From Bombus terrestris (lineage: Eukaryota > Arthropoda > Insecta > Hymenoptera > Apidae), in NCBI RefSeq assembly GCF_910591885.1, contig NC_063269.1, positions 6,386,001 to 6,450,000 on the forward strand: a stretch of DNA of 64,000 nucleotides. The letters are read 5' to 3'. The notes beneath the pieces are model-generated. The model had not been told where the DNA came from. It ran no database searches and saw nothing but the letters and a program-made list of their open reading frames with translations. Below are positions 53,401-64,000 of the stretch, piece after piece. The translations under genes were made by a program, and so were the position numbers. Position 1 is the first letter of the stretch, and each line of letters starts with the position of its first letter.

Positions 53401-56400
53401 ACTGTCAAGGTCTTCGCAGCGGGACTCGATGCGAATCAACGTCACCGATTCTCGCCCGCCTTCGCGTTCAGCACCCTTTCGTACCACCTTCCTATCGATA
53501 CCTGCCAATGCATCTCTTTTAGCCTTTTCTCGCTCGTGCATCGACCACTCTCCGGACGACGTTCGATCGTGCCAAGGAATCGCCGCGTCTTTAACGGAAG
53601 TGCTTGTTTCATCCTACGCTCTCTCGCTGATGTACGTTCCTTTTGGTTTTATCGAAGGAAGCCTTGCTTTCGAACAGTCGAATGTAATGATAACTCGGTA
53701 TGTAAGTACGAGAAAATAGCGTGCACTCGAGGCTGTTTCGAAGGTTGTAACGCTGTAAATCACAACGTTGTTTGTAACAGACGTCAGACATCAGAGATAT
53801 TTTAGGTAACACAGCATTAGACGCCCCACCCTCTGCAAACGTCACGGGTCACTGTTTCTTAATAGACGTTTACGATTAGCTCGATATTGCTGTCATTATC
53901 CTCGTGTCAACGTTGTTATATCATTCGCTTCATTTTCTATCTTTATGAAAGGGCGGGTCGGATTCCGTTAATCTAGGGTCACGTATGCAGGTCTATGCAG
54001 GTCATTGAATTTCAAGATGACCCAAGAAATTCTAATAAAGAATCCGAGGAACCTCGTCGACAGATGCAAACTTTCCTCGAAATATTCCGCTCCGAAAGAA
54101 TCTCGAATGTCAGACAATTGCACGCGAGCCGGGGATCGAAATGCCCGGTCTCCGTATTTTCTTTTCACGGGCGCACGATAAATCGAAAGGTCTTCCTCCT
54201 CTAAGGAAAGGTTTCGCGATGTTTGACAATAGAATTGCGGAAGATACGCACAATGGAGGCTAAAAGCAGCAAAGACGGAGAAAAATCGAAAGAATGTCCA
54301 GTCGCTTCGTCGTGAATTTAAAAATATTTTTCGCTCATGCTCGAAGCGTCGATATCGATGAGCGAGTTAAATCGGCGAGTGTGGTCTTCGATCATTGCGC
54401 CGCGTTGCGTACGCAAATCGAGAGAAGCAAATACCGTAGTTGGAGAGAATCGATGTAAATGGGAGTCAATGACTCGCGGTTATTCGCGCACGGTCCACCA
54501 CCGTGGTTAAGCGTAATGCGGTTGTTAGCGTCAGAAAGTAAAAACCGCTCGCGTGCGTCAGCGAGCATTTCTAAGATTAATTGCAGCGTAGCCTTTCCAT
54601 TGCTGGGGAAAATTCGAAGCTATAAAATTCATGCGAAGGTAAAGAGCAAAGAATCGAGCTTTTGGAAACGAAATCAGGGTCTTTATAAAGCCATTTCTTC
54701 GAACAATAGCGAGTGTTGCGCTATTGTTATAAGCAGGGAAACCGCATAGCAATTTGATTCTTCGCGAGCCTTCAAAGAAAATGACCAACAGCCAGAATTG
54801 TTTGCCAATGCTTTAACTACCGTGTAATCTATTGTTTGACGATTTTACGACTTTCGTGGTGTTTTACGGCTCGTAAGCTCGCTTATAGCCGTCGTTGGTT
54901 CTCTTCGTTCTTCGATTTAATTTTCGTCTCGTGCAATCACCTTTGACCACTCGGAAAGAAGCAAATTACCAGCAAGCAGCATAATTCAATCGCGTACGAA
55001 TTCGACGAAAGAAATTAAAACACGACCTCGTCGTGCCTTTCCATGGTGAAATTAATCAACATTTATGAGCGTCACTAGTCATTGCGAGAACCATATGCGC
55101 CAGTGCAATCGTTATTCTTAATGTTTCCGGAAGTTACGCGTAAACATTCGTTATGGTCGCACATGTTCCATAACGATTTTCTTCCTTGTCGCACTCTCCG
55201 CGTTTTCGACGTTCTTTCGACAACTGAACATTCATATGGGTATAATAAAAATTATCGTCTAGCCTAGACAACTTTCCATCGGAGATCGCTTCGTCGAAAA
55301 TGAAGGGGATCTCTTATCGAAAAGTTACAGTTAAGGTAGGCCCTCCAATTAGTCCGTCTCCTTCGACAAGTCGATCGATGCCAGACCACCGTCGATAGCC
55401 GTGGTCGAAAGTGAGTACGGTGACCCTTTTAATAGGCCCGGATAACGACATGGAAATTGACTTAACGAAAACTCGATAACCAATTGGTAAGAGGTATCGC
55501 GGCGACAATTAGTCTTCATGGTCTCGTTGCTTGTTGAAATTGCTACGTCGGTAGCACGGTACAGCGTTAATGAATGAAAGGAAATTAAAGCAAAGAAACG
55601 AGAACAAAAAAAAAAACGCGGAACACTTGCCATGTTCTCGTCCCTGTGAGAAAACATAAAGCGTTCGGTTCGGATAAAAAAGCGGTTGAATGAGATCGAA
55701 GATGCATTGAACGGAGGCGGTAGCATAGAGAGCGCCGCGTGACGCGCGCTAATCAACGGAAACGTGGGGAACATGTGCGTACATAATGAAGTTAATTGTG
55801 AGCCTCCGTGAAGAAGAAAAGTCTCCGGACGAGAATTACGAGGTGGTCGAAGGCGCCACTCTCAGAGCGGACTTACGGCCCTTAGCTTCAATCCGACTTA
55901 TGAATAGTACTCGTTGTACGTGAGTGGACCGCGTTTATTGCTGCCTTCCACGGCAATTCTGTCTTCGATCCCGAGATGGGATCGCTCGGGTGCCCGCGAG
56001 CCTCTCGATACATACTTGAAATAAATCGATCGGGACACGTGTGCACACACGCGCGAACCCGTCACGCTCCGACTGAAACAGCTGATCCGTAATTAAACGA
56101 TACTCCTCACTCTCAAAGGTGCGTTTATTGCCCCTGAATGACCGAACGAAATTCCGATCAACGCGTTCCTATTTCGCCTTCGACTCGAGCAACCACGTTC
56201 TACTCCTTTTTTTCCCCTCTTTCAACACCGTTCCACAATCTGTTAGAATGCGAAATGAAAGTGGAAACGCGAACGGTGGCTAACGTTAATTAACGCGCAA
56301 CGACGACGGCGCAATTGTCGATTCATTCAGCTATATACCAATGCCTCGAGAAGTTCTTAGTCGTTAGGTTTTTTCGTCCAGCAGTCATATTCGATAACGG

Positions 56401-59400
56401 ACCCTCGGAATATACGTCGGCCAGGCAGTAGCGCGTATCGCCACGAATTTCGAACGGAAACGCATTGACTGGCGCATGATCGATCGTCCTACGTCATCGA
56501 GGACGAACGACCCGGTCTTTCGACGCCGATTAACAGTACCTCGCACTGGAACAGTGTCGGGGAAGGGACGAAGAGAACACGTGGCTCCAGGGTTAAGAGA
56601 CAAAGAGAAAGGCACAGGAAGGAAGAGGGCAGGGCGTAACAACACGCACAGAGATGTATTTTGCCCCGACAGCCTATGTCGTGGTATTTCGCGATACAGC
56701 GGCGAAGATCAAAGTGGGAGGTAGATCGCGAGGTAGGCCGTGTGCCAACTGCTCTTCACATTCCTGACACGGTCGCCGGCTAATGCACCTCTATTTGTTT
56801 GTCCTTCCACCCCCGTGCTTTTTCTTCTCGCGTGTTCTTCCGACTACGGTGCCTACCTCCCTCACACGTCTCGTAAATAATCGATATTCGAGTCGACTTC
56901 GCGGTTCGCACCTCAGGGATCCGAGAGCCGTCGATGGTCTTTCCGGTTCGCTTCGGGATATCGCTCCGCTCCGCCCTGATACATCAGATAGAAAGCTTCG
57001 CGGCGTAAGTTTTACGCGACCATACCGACCGTGTAATGGCACGCATTCGCGAGCACACGCGAGCATTATGCAACATGTGAACCCAAAGGGTGGTCGTTAA
57101 GTTAGATCCTCTTAAGTCCGAAGCGAACAATATTCGTACATAGCCGGAGGAGAAAATCAACGGTGTACATTTTCTATCGTTCTCATCGTGAATTATAGTT
57201 TCGAAGGGAACGGTTTATCGATTTTGAAACGGTAGTACGAAGGGAAAGCGAATGGGTCGCGAAACTTAAGCGACGTACTCGCGCGAGAAACGAGTCTTCG
57301 GTTTCGATATCTGCGAAAATTGTCAGGGTCGAAACGAACAGAGCTAGTCGGAACTCGAGAGGGGAAAAATGAAACGAGCATAATTATCGACGAGCGGAAC
57401 GTCGCGACGAAAAGTTTTCAAGGCGAGCAAAAACTTTCTCGACCGACGAGTCGGACGGGTCGTATTTTTCCGTCACCGCGTATTATCACAGACGGGAAGG
57501 GACCCGTACACACGCGAGCCATGGAGAACTCGACCACATACCATACGTAATGTATACCGCATGTGAACCACGGGAGAGACCTACGTATAATCGCACGCGT
57601 GCGTCTAGACTCAACATACATAATTAGCGTACATATTCGCTACAGATTGCTTATTGTTCGCATGGTTTCCTTCTCCCCTTTTTTACGTTCCTCGTCGAAT
57701 CTTTCGGAGCCCTATCCACCCTCCCCCCTACTCAGGGGATTAGTGTCACAGAGCGTGATGCATGAGTTACTTTCACGGTTATCAGCGGGAACTGTGCGCT
57801 GCCAGACATGTCGGTGCTTTGAGACTACGCCTGGGAATCTCGTGTTACGGTCGCTGAGAAATCACGTTACTCCAGGGTATGTTAATATATTCGCGAAAAC
57901 GTGCGATACGAAAGCTTTTATTCCGAGATTTCCGGACGGATTATCGACGATCGCGGATATAGGCACGAGGTATAATTAAAGAGAAAAAAGTGGAAAAGAA
58001 AAAGCACGATTGACAATTATGAAAGGGAGCAGAGACGAGGGTGCACGAGACCAGCCCGTGGAACTCACACGAGAGATCGCCGGATGGATAAAGGAAAGGA
58101 AGGATACGACGGTTAGGGTAAAACGTTTCCCAGCACGAGCGGAAAATCTGACGCACTTGCCATGGCCGATCTGTAATCGAAACCGGTAATTATGCGCGGA
58201 CATTGGCATGCACGCCGTACAAAGGAGACTGCGCGGATAACAAGGGACCCTCTGCCTGGAGCATCGAAAGTAACGAGGGCAAGGATTGATGTCCGTTCAT
58301 TCTGTACGATGTACATTGAGAATTATTACGAGGTGTCTGTATTAAAATAAACTGCCGGTATAGCCACGGTACAGCACAAGAGAGAGAGATATCCTCGTTA
58401 AAATGACGAGTTATCGAGGGGCGATCGTGTTTCGGCTGTTCTCGGTTCCATTTCTCTTTTTCCTTTCTTCTTTTTTTTCCATTTTCCTCTGGCGAACCGC
58501 ACGCTCGCGGTTACGGGATCGACGATACAAATCGTGTACAAATTTTGCATCGCGCTCGATCGTGTTGTTTGCTCGCGTGCGCTCGTTCGAGTATCGTGTT
58601 CCGGGCTAAACGCTTTAACCGATCGTTGAGCCCTCGAGAGCTTGCGTCAACGCGATCACCAGCGCTTTTGTACGCTTTTGTGTCCCACCTCCCCCGCCCC
58701 CTTTTTAATATCATCAATTCTGAACCGTTCAAAGTTTTTCTTTCCGATTACCGGAGACACCAGGTTGACAAATAAATGTTAATCAAGATCGATTGCGACA
58801 CGGAAGCACTAAGCTTGGATATAGGGCAGAAAGCCGGTATCGAGACGATAGCTTTTAAATATATAGCGACGAAAAGCTGATAACCGGAATCGTTTAGCTG
58901 TCGCAACAATCCACTTCTAATCGCGACATCGAGCACCTCGATTACGTATTTCATCGGCTCGTAAGTAACACAATAAGGTTCGATTCGTGTTTGGCTCTTG
59001 GTAAGCGAAACATCAGGTTAGCATTCGATCGATAGTTTTTACGGTTTCACGTTTCCAAGACGATATCGCGTAAAACTTTTAAACAAAACGGGAGGCCTCG
59101 ATCAAGCCCCGAGCGTTTACACATTCAACCAACGTCATTTGCAGCTGCCCGTTAAATAACATTCGCGTGAGCCAGAAGCGTTCTCTAAACAGACATATTT
59201 TTTGAGCTACACGAGGTGTCGATCGATGATCGTCGATCAGCGAGGAAATCTAAGCTAATATTTCAGAAATTTTATACGTCAACTCTGGTCAGCTCGAACA
59301 GTCACGAACCTTTCAACTTGATTAATTGTATCGTAGAGACGGATGGATATGAATAATTGAATATCTACGAGTCGAGGATATCAAACTATCGAGTATTTTC

Positions 59401-59745
59401 TGTTATCTTGAATTTTACAAATCTTTCCATCGAAGGAAGGCTGCATACAATACGCTATGTTTCGTTACTTCGTCGATGATAAAAATTATCGACAGAAATC
59501 AACATGTCATTAATATTTATAGAGTGTAGACGTGTCGCGTTACGTGGATTTAGTCTCGTGTTTACTTTGATAAAAAAACGTTTAACATTTCTTAGAAGAA
59601 TATTTCTATAAAAATACGTCCTCACTTACCCGAAATTCCTGATTTTGGTCATATTGGTGCGTCGCGGCGCGCATCGTCGACGCCGCGGCACTTCCGCGGG
59701 ACTCCACGGCGGCCGGTCATTTTTCGATTTTCGTGAACGATCCAT
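23324..59745 (-). CDS. loh: ADAMTS-like secreted matrix protein, lonely heart (loh) type, complete 18-exon gene
   Basis: Minus-strand coding exons: 59745-59630, 33525-33450, 31075-30924, 29918-29816, 28278-28176, 27780-27608, 27215-27011, 26908-26742, 26562-26469, 26364-26292, 26176-25968, 25209-25077, 24983-24734, 24549-24373, 24295-24131, 23988-23812, 23690-23525 and 23442-23324. They sum to 2658 nt with every phase matching: 885 residues plus TAG. Domains in order: signal peptide (about 32-55), TSR1 (85-115), ADAMTS cysteine-rich region (about 136-269), spacer (270-396), linker (397-475), TSR2-TSR7 (476-846) and PLAC (about 855-883). There is no metalloprotease domain, so this is an ADAMTS-like protein, not an ADAMTS enzyme. 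In Drosophila, Loh anchors the collagen-like protein Pericardin in the cardiac matrix. The domain content, with no Ig domains, favours loh over nolo or papilin, but orthology was not tested by a search. Confidence 0.93.
23525..25209 (-). CDS. loh: loh exons 12-17: TSR2 to TSR7
   Basis: Exons 25209-25077, 24983-24734, 24549-24373, 24295-24131, 23988-23812 and 23690-23525. The repeat starts read WRAEPWGECSVSCGIG, WDVGAWGPCSTTCGTG, WLYSEWSSKCSAECGSG, WFTGPWSFCSVSCGVG and WFTSNWSKCSVTCGTG. Exons 14, 15 and 16 are symmetric (phase 0 at both ends). Each begins at the C of the CSxxCG core, so the introns cut every repeat at the same point. Sequons at NLT and NRT. The donor after exon 15 is GTTAGT rather than GTAAGT or similar; other donors are ordinary. 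Confidence 0.95.
25968..26364 (-). CDS. loh: loh exons 10-11: basic linker and start of TSR2
   Basis: Exons 26364-26292 and 26176-25968. They encode a linker of about 80 residues with no cysteine and many charged residues, ending in a polybasic run (KSKNKKKKRMR, residues 463-473) directly before the TSR2 start FSWKMFGVTPCSKECGGG. The basic run could bind heparan sulphate or be cut by a furin-like protease. It is not part of the usual TSR core. Confidence 0.9.
26469..27215 (-). CDS. loh: loh exons 7-9: end of cysteine-rich region and spacer domain
   Basis: Exons 27215-27011, 26908-26742 and 26562-26469. They begin SVGCDGVVGSGVTMDACGVC GGQG, the canonical ADAMTS VGCD...CGVCGG element, followed by the cysteine-poor spacer (ISELRFSSNFL, then LNGPLAYSPSGTYKAAGTTL). 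The spacer ends LHLEILAQEMNPGVLYKYMM as in the family. It carries an RGD tripeptide at residues 343-345 (YQRGDKNR) and sequons at NIS, NGS and NDS. The spacer normally mediates matrix binding. Confidence 0.95.
27608..29918 (-). CDS. loh: loh exons 4-6: ADAMTS cysteine-rich region
   Basis: Exons 29918-29816, 28278-28176 and 27780-27608. They encode RPICIGTYKRYHTCNTQKCP, NYKGESYDWVPFLD, then CALNCRAVGERFYATL and MDGAPCDAPNLRG up to WLCVAGQCK. This is the usual ADAMTS cysteine-rich order, with the DG-x-PC and C-x-x-G-x-C elements. A sequon is present at NGTS. Other frames over exon 4 look open but do not fit the phase. Confidence 0.95.
30924..31075 (-). CDS. loh: loh exon 3: first thrombospondin type 1 repeat
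   Basis: Encodes VYHMLREKTQFN... then TWGPWSAWSECSRTCGTGIQ, the W-X2-W-X2-W-X-C-X3-C-G pattern of an ADAMTS central TSR (W87, W90, W93, candidates for C-mannosylation). Donor CA|GTAAGT splits a Gln codon completed by exon 4. Confidence 0.95.
33450..33525 (-). CDS. loh: loh exon 2: hydrophobic core and cleavage site of the signal peptide
   Basis: Acceptor CTCTGTTTCAG, 76 nt, donor GAG|GTAACT. It encodes SILALTMLTAASVSSTHVPD then KYPIE. Its first base completes the Gly codon begun in exon 1, 26.1 kb upstream. Cleavage is likely after the Ala/Ser-rich stretch (around AASVSS). Phase 0 into exon 3. Confidence 0.9.
34492..34513. repeat. (AG)n dinucleotide repeat
   Basis: Eleven AG units within loh intron 1, embedded in a longer purine-rich stretch (about 34440-34560). 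Confidence 0.88.
42050..42097. repeat. 24-bp tandem duplication
   Basis: Two adjacent 24-bp units beginning TTTAGAAGACACGCTG and TTTAGAATACACGCTG, differing at about three positions, followed by a truncated third start (TTTAGACG). Located in loh intron 1 and inside the long minus-strand open frame there. Confidence 0.75.
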
Positions 59746-59773
59746 GAAGATTTGCTCCGAGGCTCAGGCCATC
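59630..59773 (-). CDS. loh: loh exon 1: 5' UTR, start codons and first half of the signal peptide
   Basis: The exon opens after a good acceptor (TTTCTCATGCGCAG, ending 59774) and closes at GG|GTAAGT (intron from 59629), so a noncoding exon must lie further upstream. Two in-frame starts exist. The first is at 59745 (MDRSRKSKNDRPPWSP...), preceded by an in-frame TGA 24 nt upstream. The second is at 59652 (MTKIRNFG). The second gives a classical signal peptide when joined to exon 2 (MTKIRNFGSILALTMLTAA). The first adds 31 Arg/Lys-rich residues in front. I report the longer form but think the inner Met may be the main one. The exon ends with two bases of a Gly codon completed by exon 2. Confidence 0.85.
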
Positions 59774-62700
59774 CTGCGCATGAGAAACGTCGCGATGCGT
59801 TAAAGGCAAAGCTCATTACCAGCTGAATGATATAGAGCGTAAGAAGGACGCGACGCAACAAATCACTGCGTACCGCGCACGGAAACACGAGGGACGGCTT
59901 TAGACCGGTTAAGGTTGATCGCCTTAAGACTCAGGCTCTAGATGTCCAAGTTTTATCTTCTCTCATTGTATAATAAACCCTTGCCGTGCCATCTGCTCAT
60001 CGCAAAGGTGTTCAATAACTCCACCTTTCCTAGCTTTCTTTATCTCTAAAAAATATGTAGCCAATAATCGCGTTGCACGGAGGAAACACGACATCCGGAT
60101 GGTCGATGAGTTTCCTGGTTTTGTAAGAAAAAATATTATTTCGAATCGGTCGCAACGTTGATAAAATGAACGATGAATTATGTATATGGACTAATGCGTT
60201 GCATGATTAGGAAGAAACGAGGTTGATTTATTCTCTAGCGATTCGTGTTTGCGTGGGGAAATTTCAATCGATGAATCGTTCTGACTCGTTCGAAAATTCC
60301 GGAAAAATTCGGAGTTACGAGAAGGCGGCGATAAAAGTCACACGAAAGTAATTTACAAGGCGATATATTAAGTCGCTACTTGGCGAATGTTAGTATAAAG
60401 AGGCATCTATATTCACAATTTCTTGCTCCGGGACAACACGCGTGTTTTGTTGTATGAACAGCTGTGAAGAATGCGCCTCTCTGCTTATTCGATTCTCGCG
60501 CGGTATTAAACGTGCGATTCTACGACAAACCACAAGGAAAATTTCTCGCGGTTCGGTCCAGACGTTCACAGTTTGTTTCGATAAATTCATTTTCGCCTTG
60601 TCGACGCCTTCTTAGCGAAACTTCTATCGGTTATTCTCACCGTTACTCTGACAGGAAAGGAAAATATTTTTCCACTTTGGAATTTCGTGGCAAATACGGC
60701 TTCAAGGTGTAAAGACAAACTTCGTTGGCGATAACCAAGAGAGTTTCGTACGGTATCGTTGCCCGATAAAATACCATCGAGTTCGTATACGATAAAATTT
60801 TCATAAATAACGACGAACGTTAACGAATATCTAGCAAACACTTTGACGTACCGTCGTGCACCTCATCTAATCCCATTCAGTAGGTGCAGCAGGTGGACTC
60901 GCGGGCTCACTACACGTGGCACACATTTCCCAAGAAACACGAGCCCCCGCGGGAAAAAACTCGTCCAATCGAAATCGATATGCTCTATCTTCGACGACAA
61001 ATGAAAAAAGCAAGAACAGGAAAACTAAATCGAACGTTATCGAGAATCAATTCCCCCGTTCACGATCGATCGATTAACATCGACGAACAGTTCCTACGAA
61101 TTCCTTCGAAACCGCACTGAATAACTCGTCGCGACACGATTGCACCGAACGATGGCGTTTCCACCGATGGAAAATCGACGTGTAAACGCGGGGCAAGGCA
61201 GGTGTTCGCGCGTAATCATCCAGCGAGGAAACTCCGAAGAGGAAAGCCGAGAACGGACTCACGTTTGCGCGCTCACGGGCTGGCGCAGCCGCGACAGGAA
61301 TGATAGTGGCGAAAGTGGGAGACCCTCCGGGAAATATATAGGTCCGCAGGGTGGTGGTGGATCCGAGGAGGAAGGAGGCGGAGGTCCGTCGACGCATCCC
61401 TCGGCGCCTGTGTGCACGCACACGCGCGCCGCCACGCACGTGTTTACGCACGGCCTGTCACGATGCACATGCACCAGCCGGTGCACGGGGACGCATCCCC
61501 GAGAAACGGATCGAAAAAGGAAGAGTTCCATCGGCCACGGTCACGAGTGCCCTCCTTTTTCGGGACACCTCGCACGCTCGATTTTTGTCGTTCCCTTTCT
61601 TCAATCTCCGATTCACGAGAGTAAATATTTTACCTGTCTCGACCGACTTTGTCGCGCAAGCTTGATCGAAACACGGTGTATTTGTCACGTCATTTACGAG
61701 TACGTGCGACATTTAAATTGCGCCGTGTAAATGGTATCGAAGGCTGAACGTTAATAATGGCAGATTTCGAAGTAGCAGGGATGCTCTTAGCACTCGAATC
61801 TTGCAGTTTTATTCGATACCGCCTGTCTCTTAAGCTTGTTTGTTCGCACGTAGGTGCAAAACGACCTTTTACAAACTACGCGTACGCGAAAATGGAGGTA
61901 GAACATTTCCTTTTATGAATCGCAATTCGACGATAAACGAACTCTCTCGCTTTCGCGTGGCATAAGCATTCGTACGTATGAAGGATTCGCTCCGATGAAG
62001 CAACAATAGAAACAGTAGGTACATGTGAAATAAACGTCTCGAAATAACTGACACGATTCTGACAGTTTCTACGGCTGTAAGTTGGTTCAACGAACCGCGA
62101 GCGTGGTACAAATACTCGTAAAATTTAGCCGGTGAGATTACGCTAGCGGTTTTTCTTCGGTTATCGATAGCTGGGTAACGGTGCTACGGGCGTGATGCCG
62201 CGAATATTGCACCGTCGACAGCGTGACGCCCCGAAGCCACGCGCGACTCTACCTTTTCCCGTTTCCGCTTTTCATTCTTGCTCGTCGCATCCCGTACGCC
62301 GCGCATCGCGAATCGATCGCGACATTTCGCCCACCGGCCAAGCGAATCGCGCGACTAAATACCACGACGAATCGACTCGACGTTCCGGAATGGTGTCGAT
62401 CGAACTATCAACGAACAAGGCCTTCGATCGTCTCCTCTCGGAAAAGCTTTTATATTACATTACCGTTTTTTCGTGTCAAGTGACAAGGATCTGTGGCACT
62501 TAACATTATTTCTTTCTTCTCTTTGAATTGCACATTTCTTAAGTAGCTTTTTCTCCACGATAGGATCGGAGGTACGATATTCACTGCTGCAACTCGCAAA
62601 AAGAAAGTGACGCAACTAATGAATGAAATTTAGCGAGTTTACTTTGTCAATTGATCGTGACCAATTATCGAAGTGCTGCTGTGTTAAAAAATAATTCCGA

Positions 62701-64000
62701 GAGAATCCTGTTCGAAGTGAAATCAACGATCTTTGCGAGTCCTTCGTTAGTCCAAAACGTACTTGCATCGCGATAACTATGGCACGCGATAAAAGCGCGC
62801 GAGGAAACTTGCGTAACCGGTAAATGAAACCGCAGAATAGCCACCCGAGCGCTTCGTTTTTCAACTGTACGCCAGCAAATCTCAGCGTTAAGATATGCGT
62901 AAACGTTCTGTTCGAACACTTTCGACACATCCGTTCGCCGCCGAAGACGAACTCGCGTTCTTGCGATGCGCATGGGATATTAGTCTGGCGCCAGTGGGAT
63001 CGTTCGCAGAGGCGATGCGTCGTTACACAGCCCAGGAAAAGCGTATCTTTCTACGTTGTTACATCCATGTTGGGGATCTGTATTGGGCCGAGTTGTATCG
63101 TGTAAATCGAACAAATAGCGGATTAATTAACTTTCGATCGACCGAATACGAAGATCCGGACGGAATATGCTCGGCCGGCAATCATCCTGGTCGCTGTTTG
63201 CTCACGTTAAATATATATTTATTAAAATATACTGCTACCCCACGTATAATTCATTAATTTCGACAAACAGCGCCGGTTGATATTCGCAGTGGCAGCTTTA
63301 AATAATTTCCGTACGACACGATGCAAGTTCGATGCAGCCTACCCCCGAACTCAACGTTTCAAAGTAAATACGCGTTCAATGACGATTCAAGGAACTCTTT
63401 CGGCACGGTTATTTATTTTTTCATCGCTTCTCGATTTAAATATACCGCATACGCTCGAAGTACACCGATATAATTGCACTTTTATCTCGAACGCACACAA
63501 GCGACGTTTATCGCTCGATCTTCCTATGAACATATGTCTTTCTTTATTTTCCTTTTAAGAACAACAAAGACAAACATATGGTCTCGTTGCGTTCAGGGTT
63601 AGGCCAAATTCAACGATAGGAAAACGCGCTTGGCGCGTGTCTGGCGGCTCGGCGGAAACTAGGGAGAAAGAGCCAATTACGAAAATGAAGATCACCGACG
63701 GTGTTAGATTCTCGTGGCTGAAGTCGTTGCGTGATTCGCGTAAAAACGTTTGAATAAGCGTTGTCCAAAGTCTTGTCTAGTTTCTTAGTGAATCGCAGAA
63801 GGGCATAAAAATCCAACGAAGCATTTCTATTCGTTCGTTCGTTCGCAATAACGCGTATCAGAGTTTACGATCGCGTCACCTCGCGACCGTAATAAAATGG
63901 GTCTAATTAATTTATGCGACGCGTTGTTTCGCGGTCTTGCCTCACGTTGGAATGTTCTAAACCTTGGAGAAATTTATTACAACAGTTCTATTCTCGACGA
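59774..64000. other. Upstream flank of loh, no gene supported
   Basis: The acceptor at 59774 shows that at least one noncoding loh exon and its promoter lie further to the right, here or outside the window. The segment 61140-61520 is GC-rich with GGTGG, GGAGG and CACG-rich words, unlike its surroundings, and could be promoter-proximal. Open frames in this part show no motif. Confidence 0.35.

Larger units (their letters stand above)
33526..59629 (-). other. loh intron 1 (26.1 kb), no nested gene supported
   Basis: Starts GTAAGTGAGG and ends CTCTGTTTCAG on the minus strand. Contains only scattered open frames without motifs, simple repeats and a few splice-like words. The longest frame (41615-42601, minus) and a frame with a good donor (39072-39317, minus) are treated as findings, not genes. 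Introns this long near the start of developmental matrix genes often hold enhancers, but none can be identified by reading. Confidence 0.7.

Noticed and set aside
61140..61730. A 196-codon plus-strand frame rich in Gly, Arg and Cys
   Set aside because: It follows a GC-rich, repeat-like segment; the composition and lack of any domain suggest noncoding, possibly promoter-proximal, DNA.

Overview
The window looks like nuclear DNA from an insect, most likely a hymenopteran such as a bee. Coding exons are short and bounded by GT..AG introns of 75 nt to 26 kb. The GC-richer noncoding DNA is full of CG dinucleotides, and the recognisable proteins are animal ones. There are no bacterial-type operons, rRNA, CRISPR arrays or recognisable transposase ORFs. 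I read the genes by eye from splice sites, reading-frame phase and protein motifs; no homology search was run.

Layout. (1) 1-1108, minus strand: the start of an unrecognised low-complexity Ser/Thr/Ala-rich protein that runs off the left edge, with a spliced leader and a CT repeat upstream. (2) 1.5-14.4 kb: no exon I can defend apart from repeats. (3) 14.4-16.5 kb, minus: a multi-exon gene with very short exons whose reading frame carries the first half of a C1 (phorbol-ester/DAG-type) zinc finger; its 3' end was not found. (4) 17.2-19.4 kb, plus: a complete five-exon armadillo repeat-containing protein 6 (ARMC6), head-to-head with the C1 gene. (5) 19.6-23.3 kb: mostly empty, with one possible signal-peptide first exon at 21.5 kb. 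(6) 23.3-59.8 kb, minus: an 18-exon ADAMTS-like matrix protein, best matched to Drosophila lonely heart (loh). Its exons join in phase into one 885-codon frame: signal peptide, TSR1, ADAMTS cysteine-rich region, spacer, six more TSRs and a PLAC domain. Its first coding exon lies 26.1 kb from the second. (7) 59.8-64 kb: upstream flank of loh with no defensible gene.

The genes do not form one pathway. The loh product would be secreted into extracellular matrix; ARMC6 is an intracellular armadillo protein of poorly defined role; the C1 protein is presumably a cytosolic lipid- or membrane-responsive factor. The most useful results are the full loh gene model and the C1 gene, whose small exons are easily missed because the longest ORF over its first exons is in a different frame from the spliced product.
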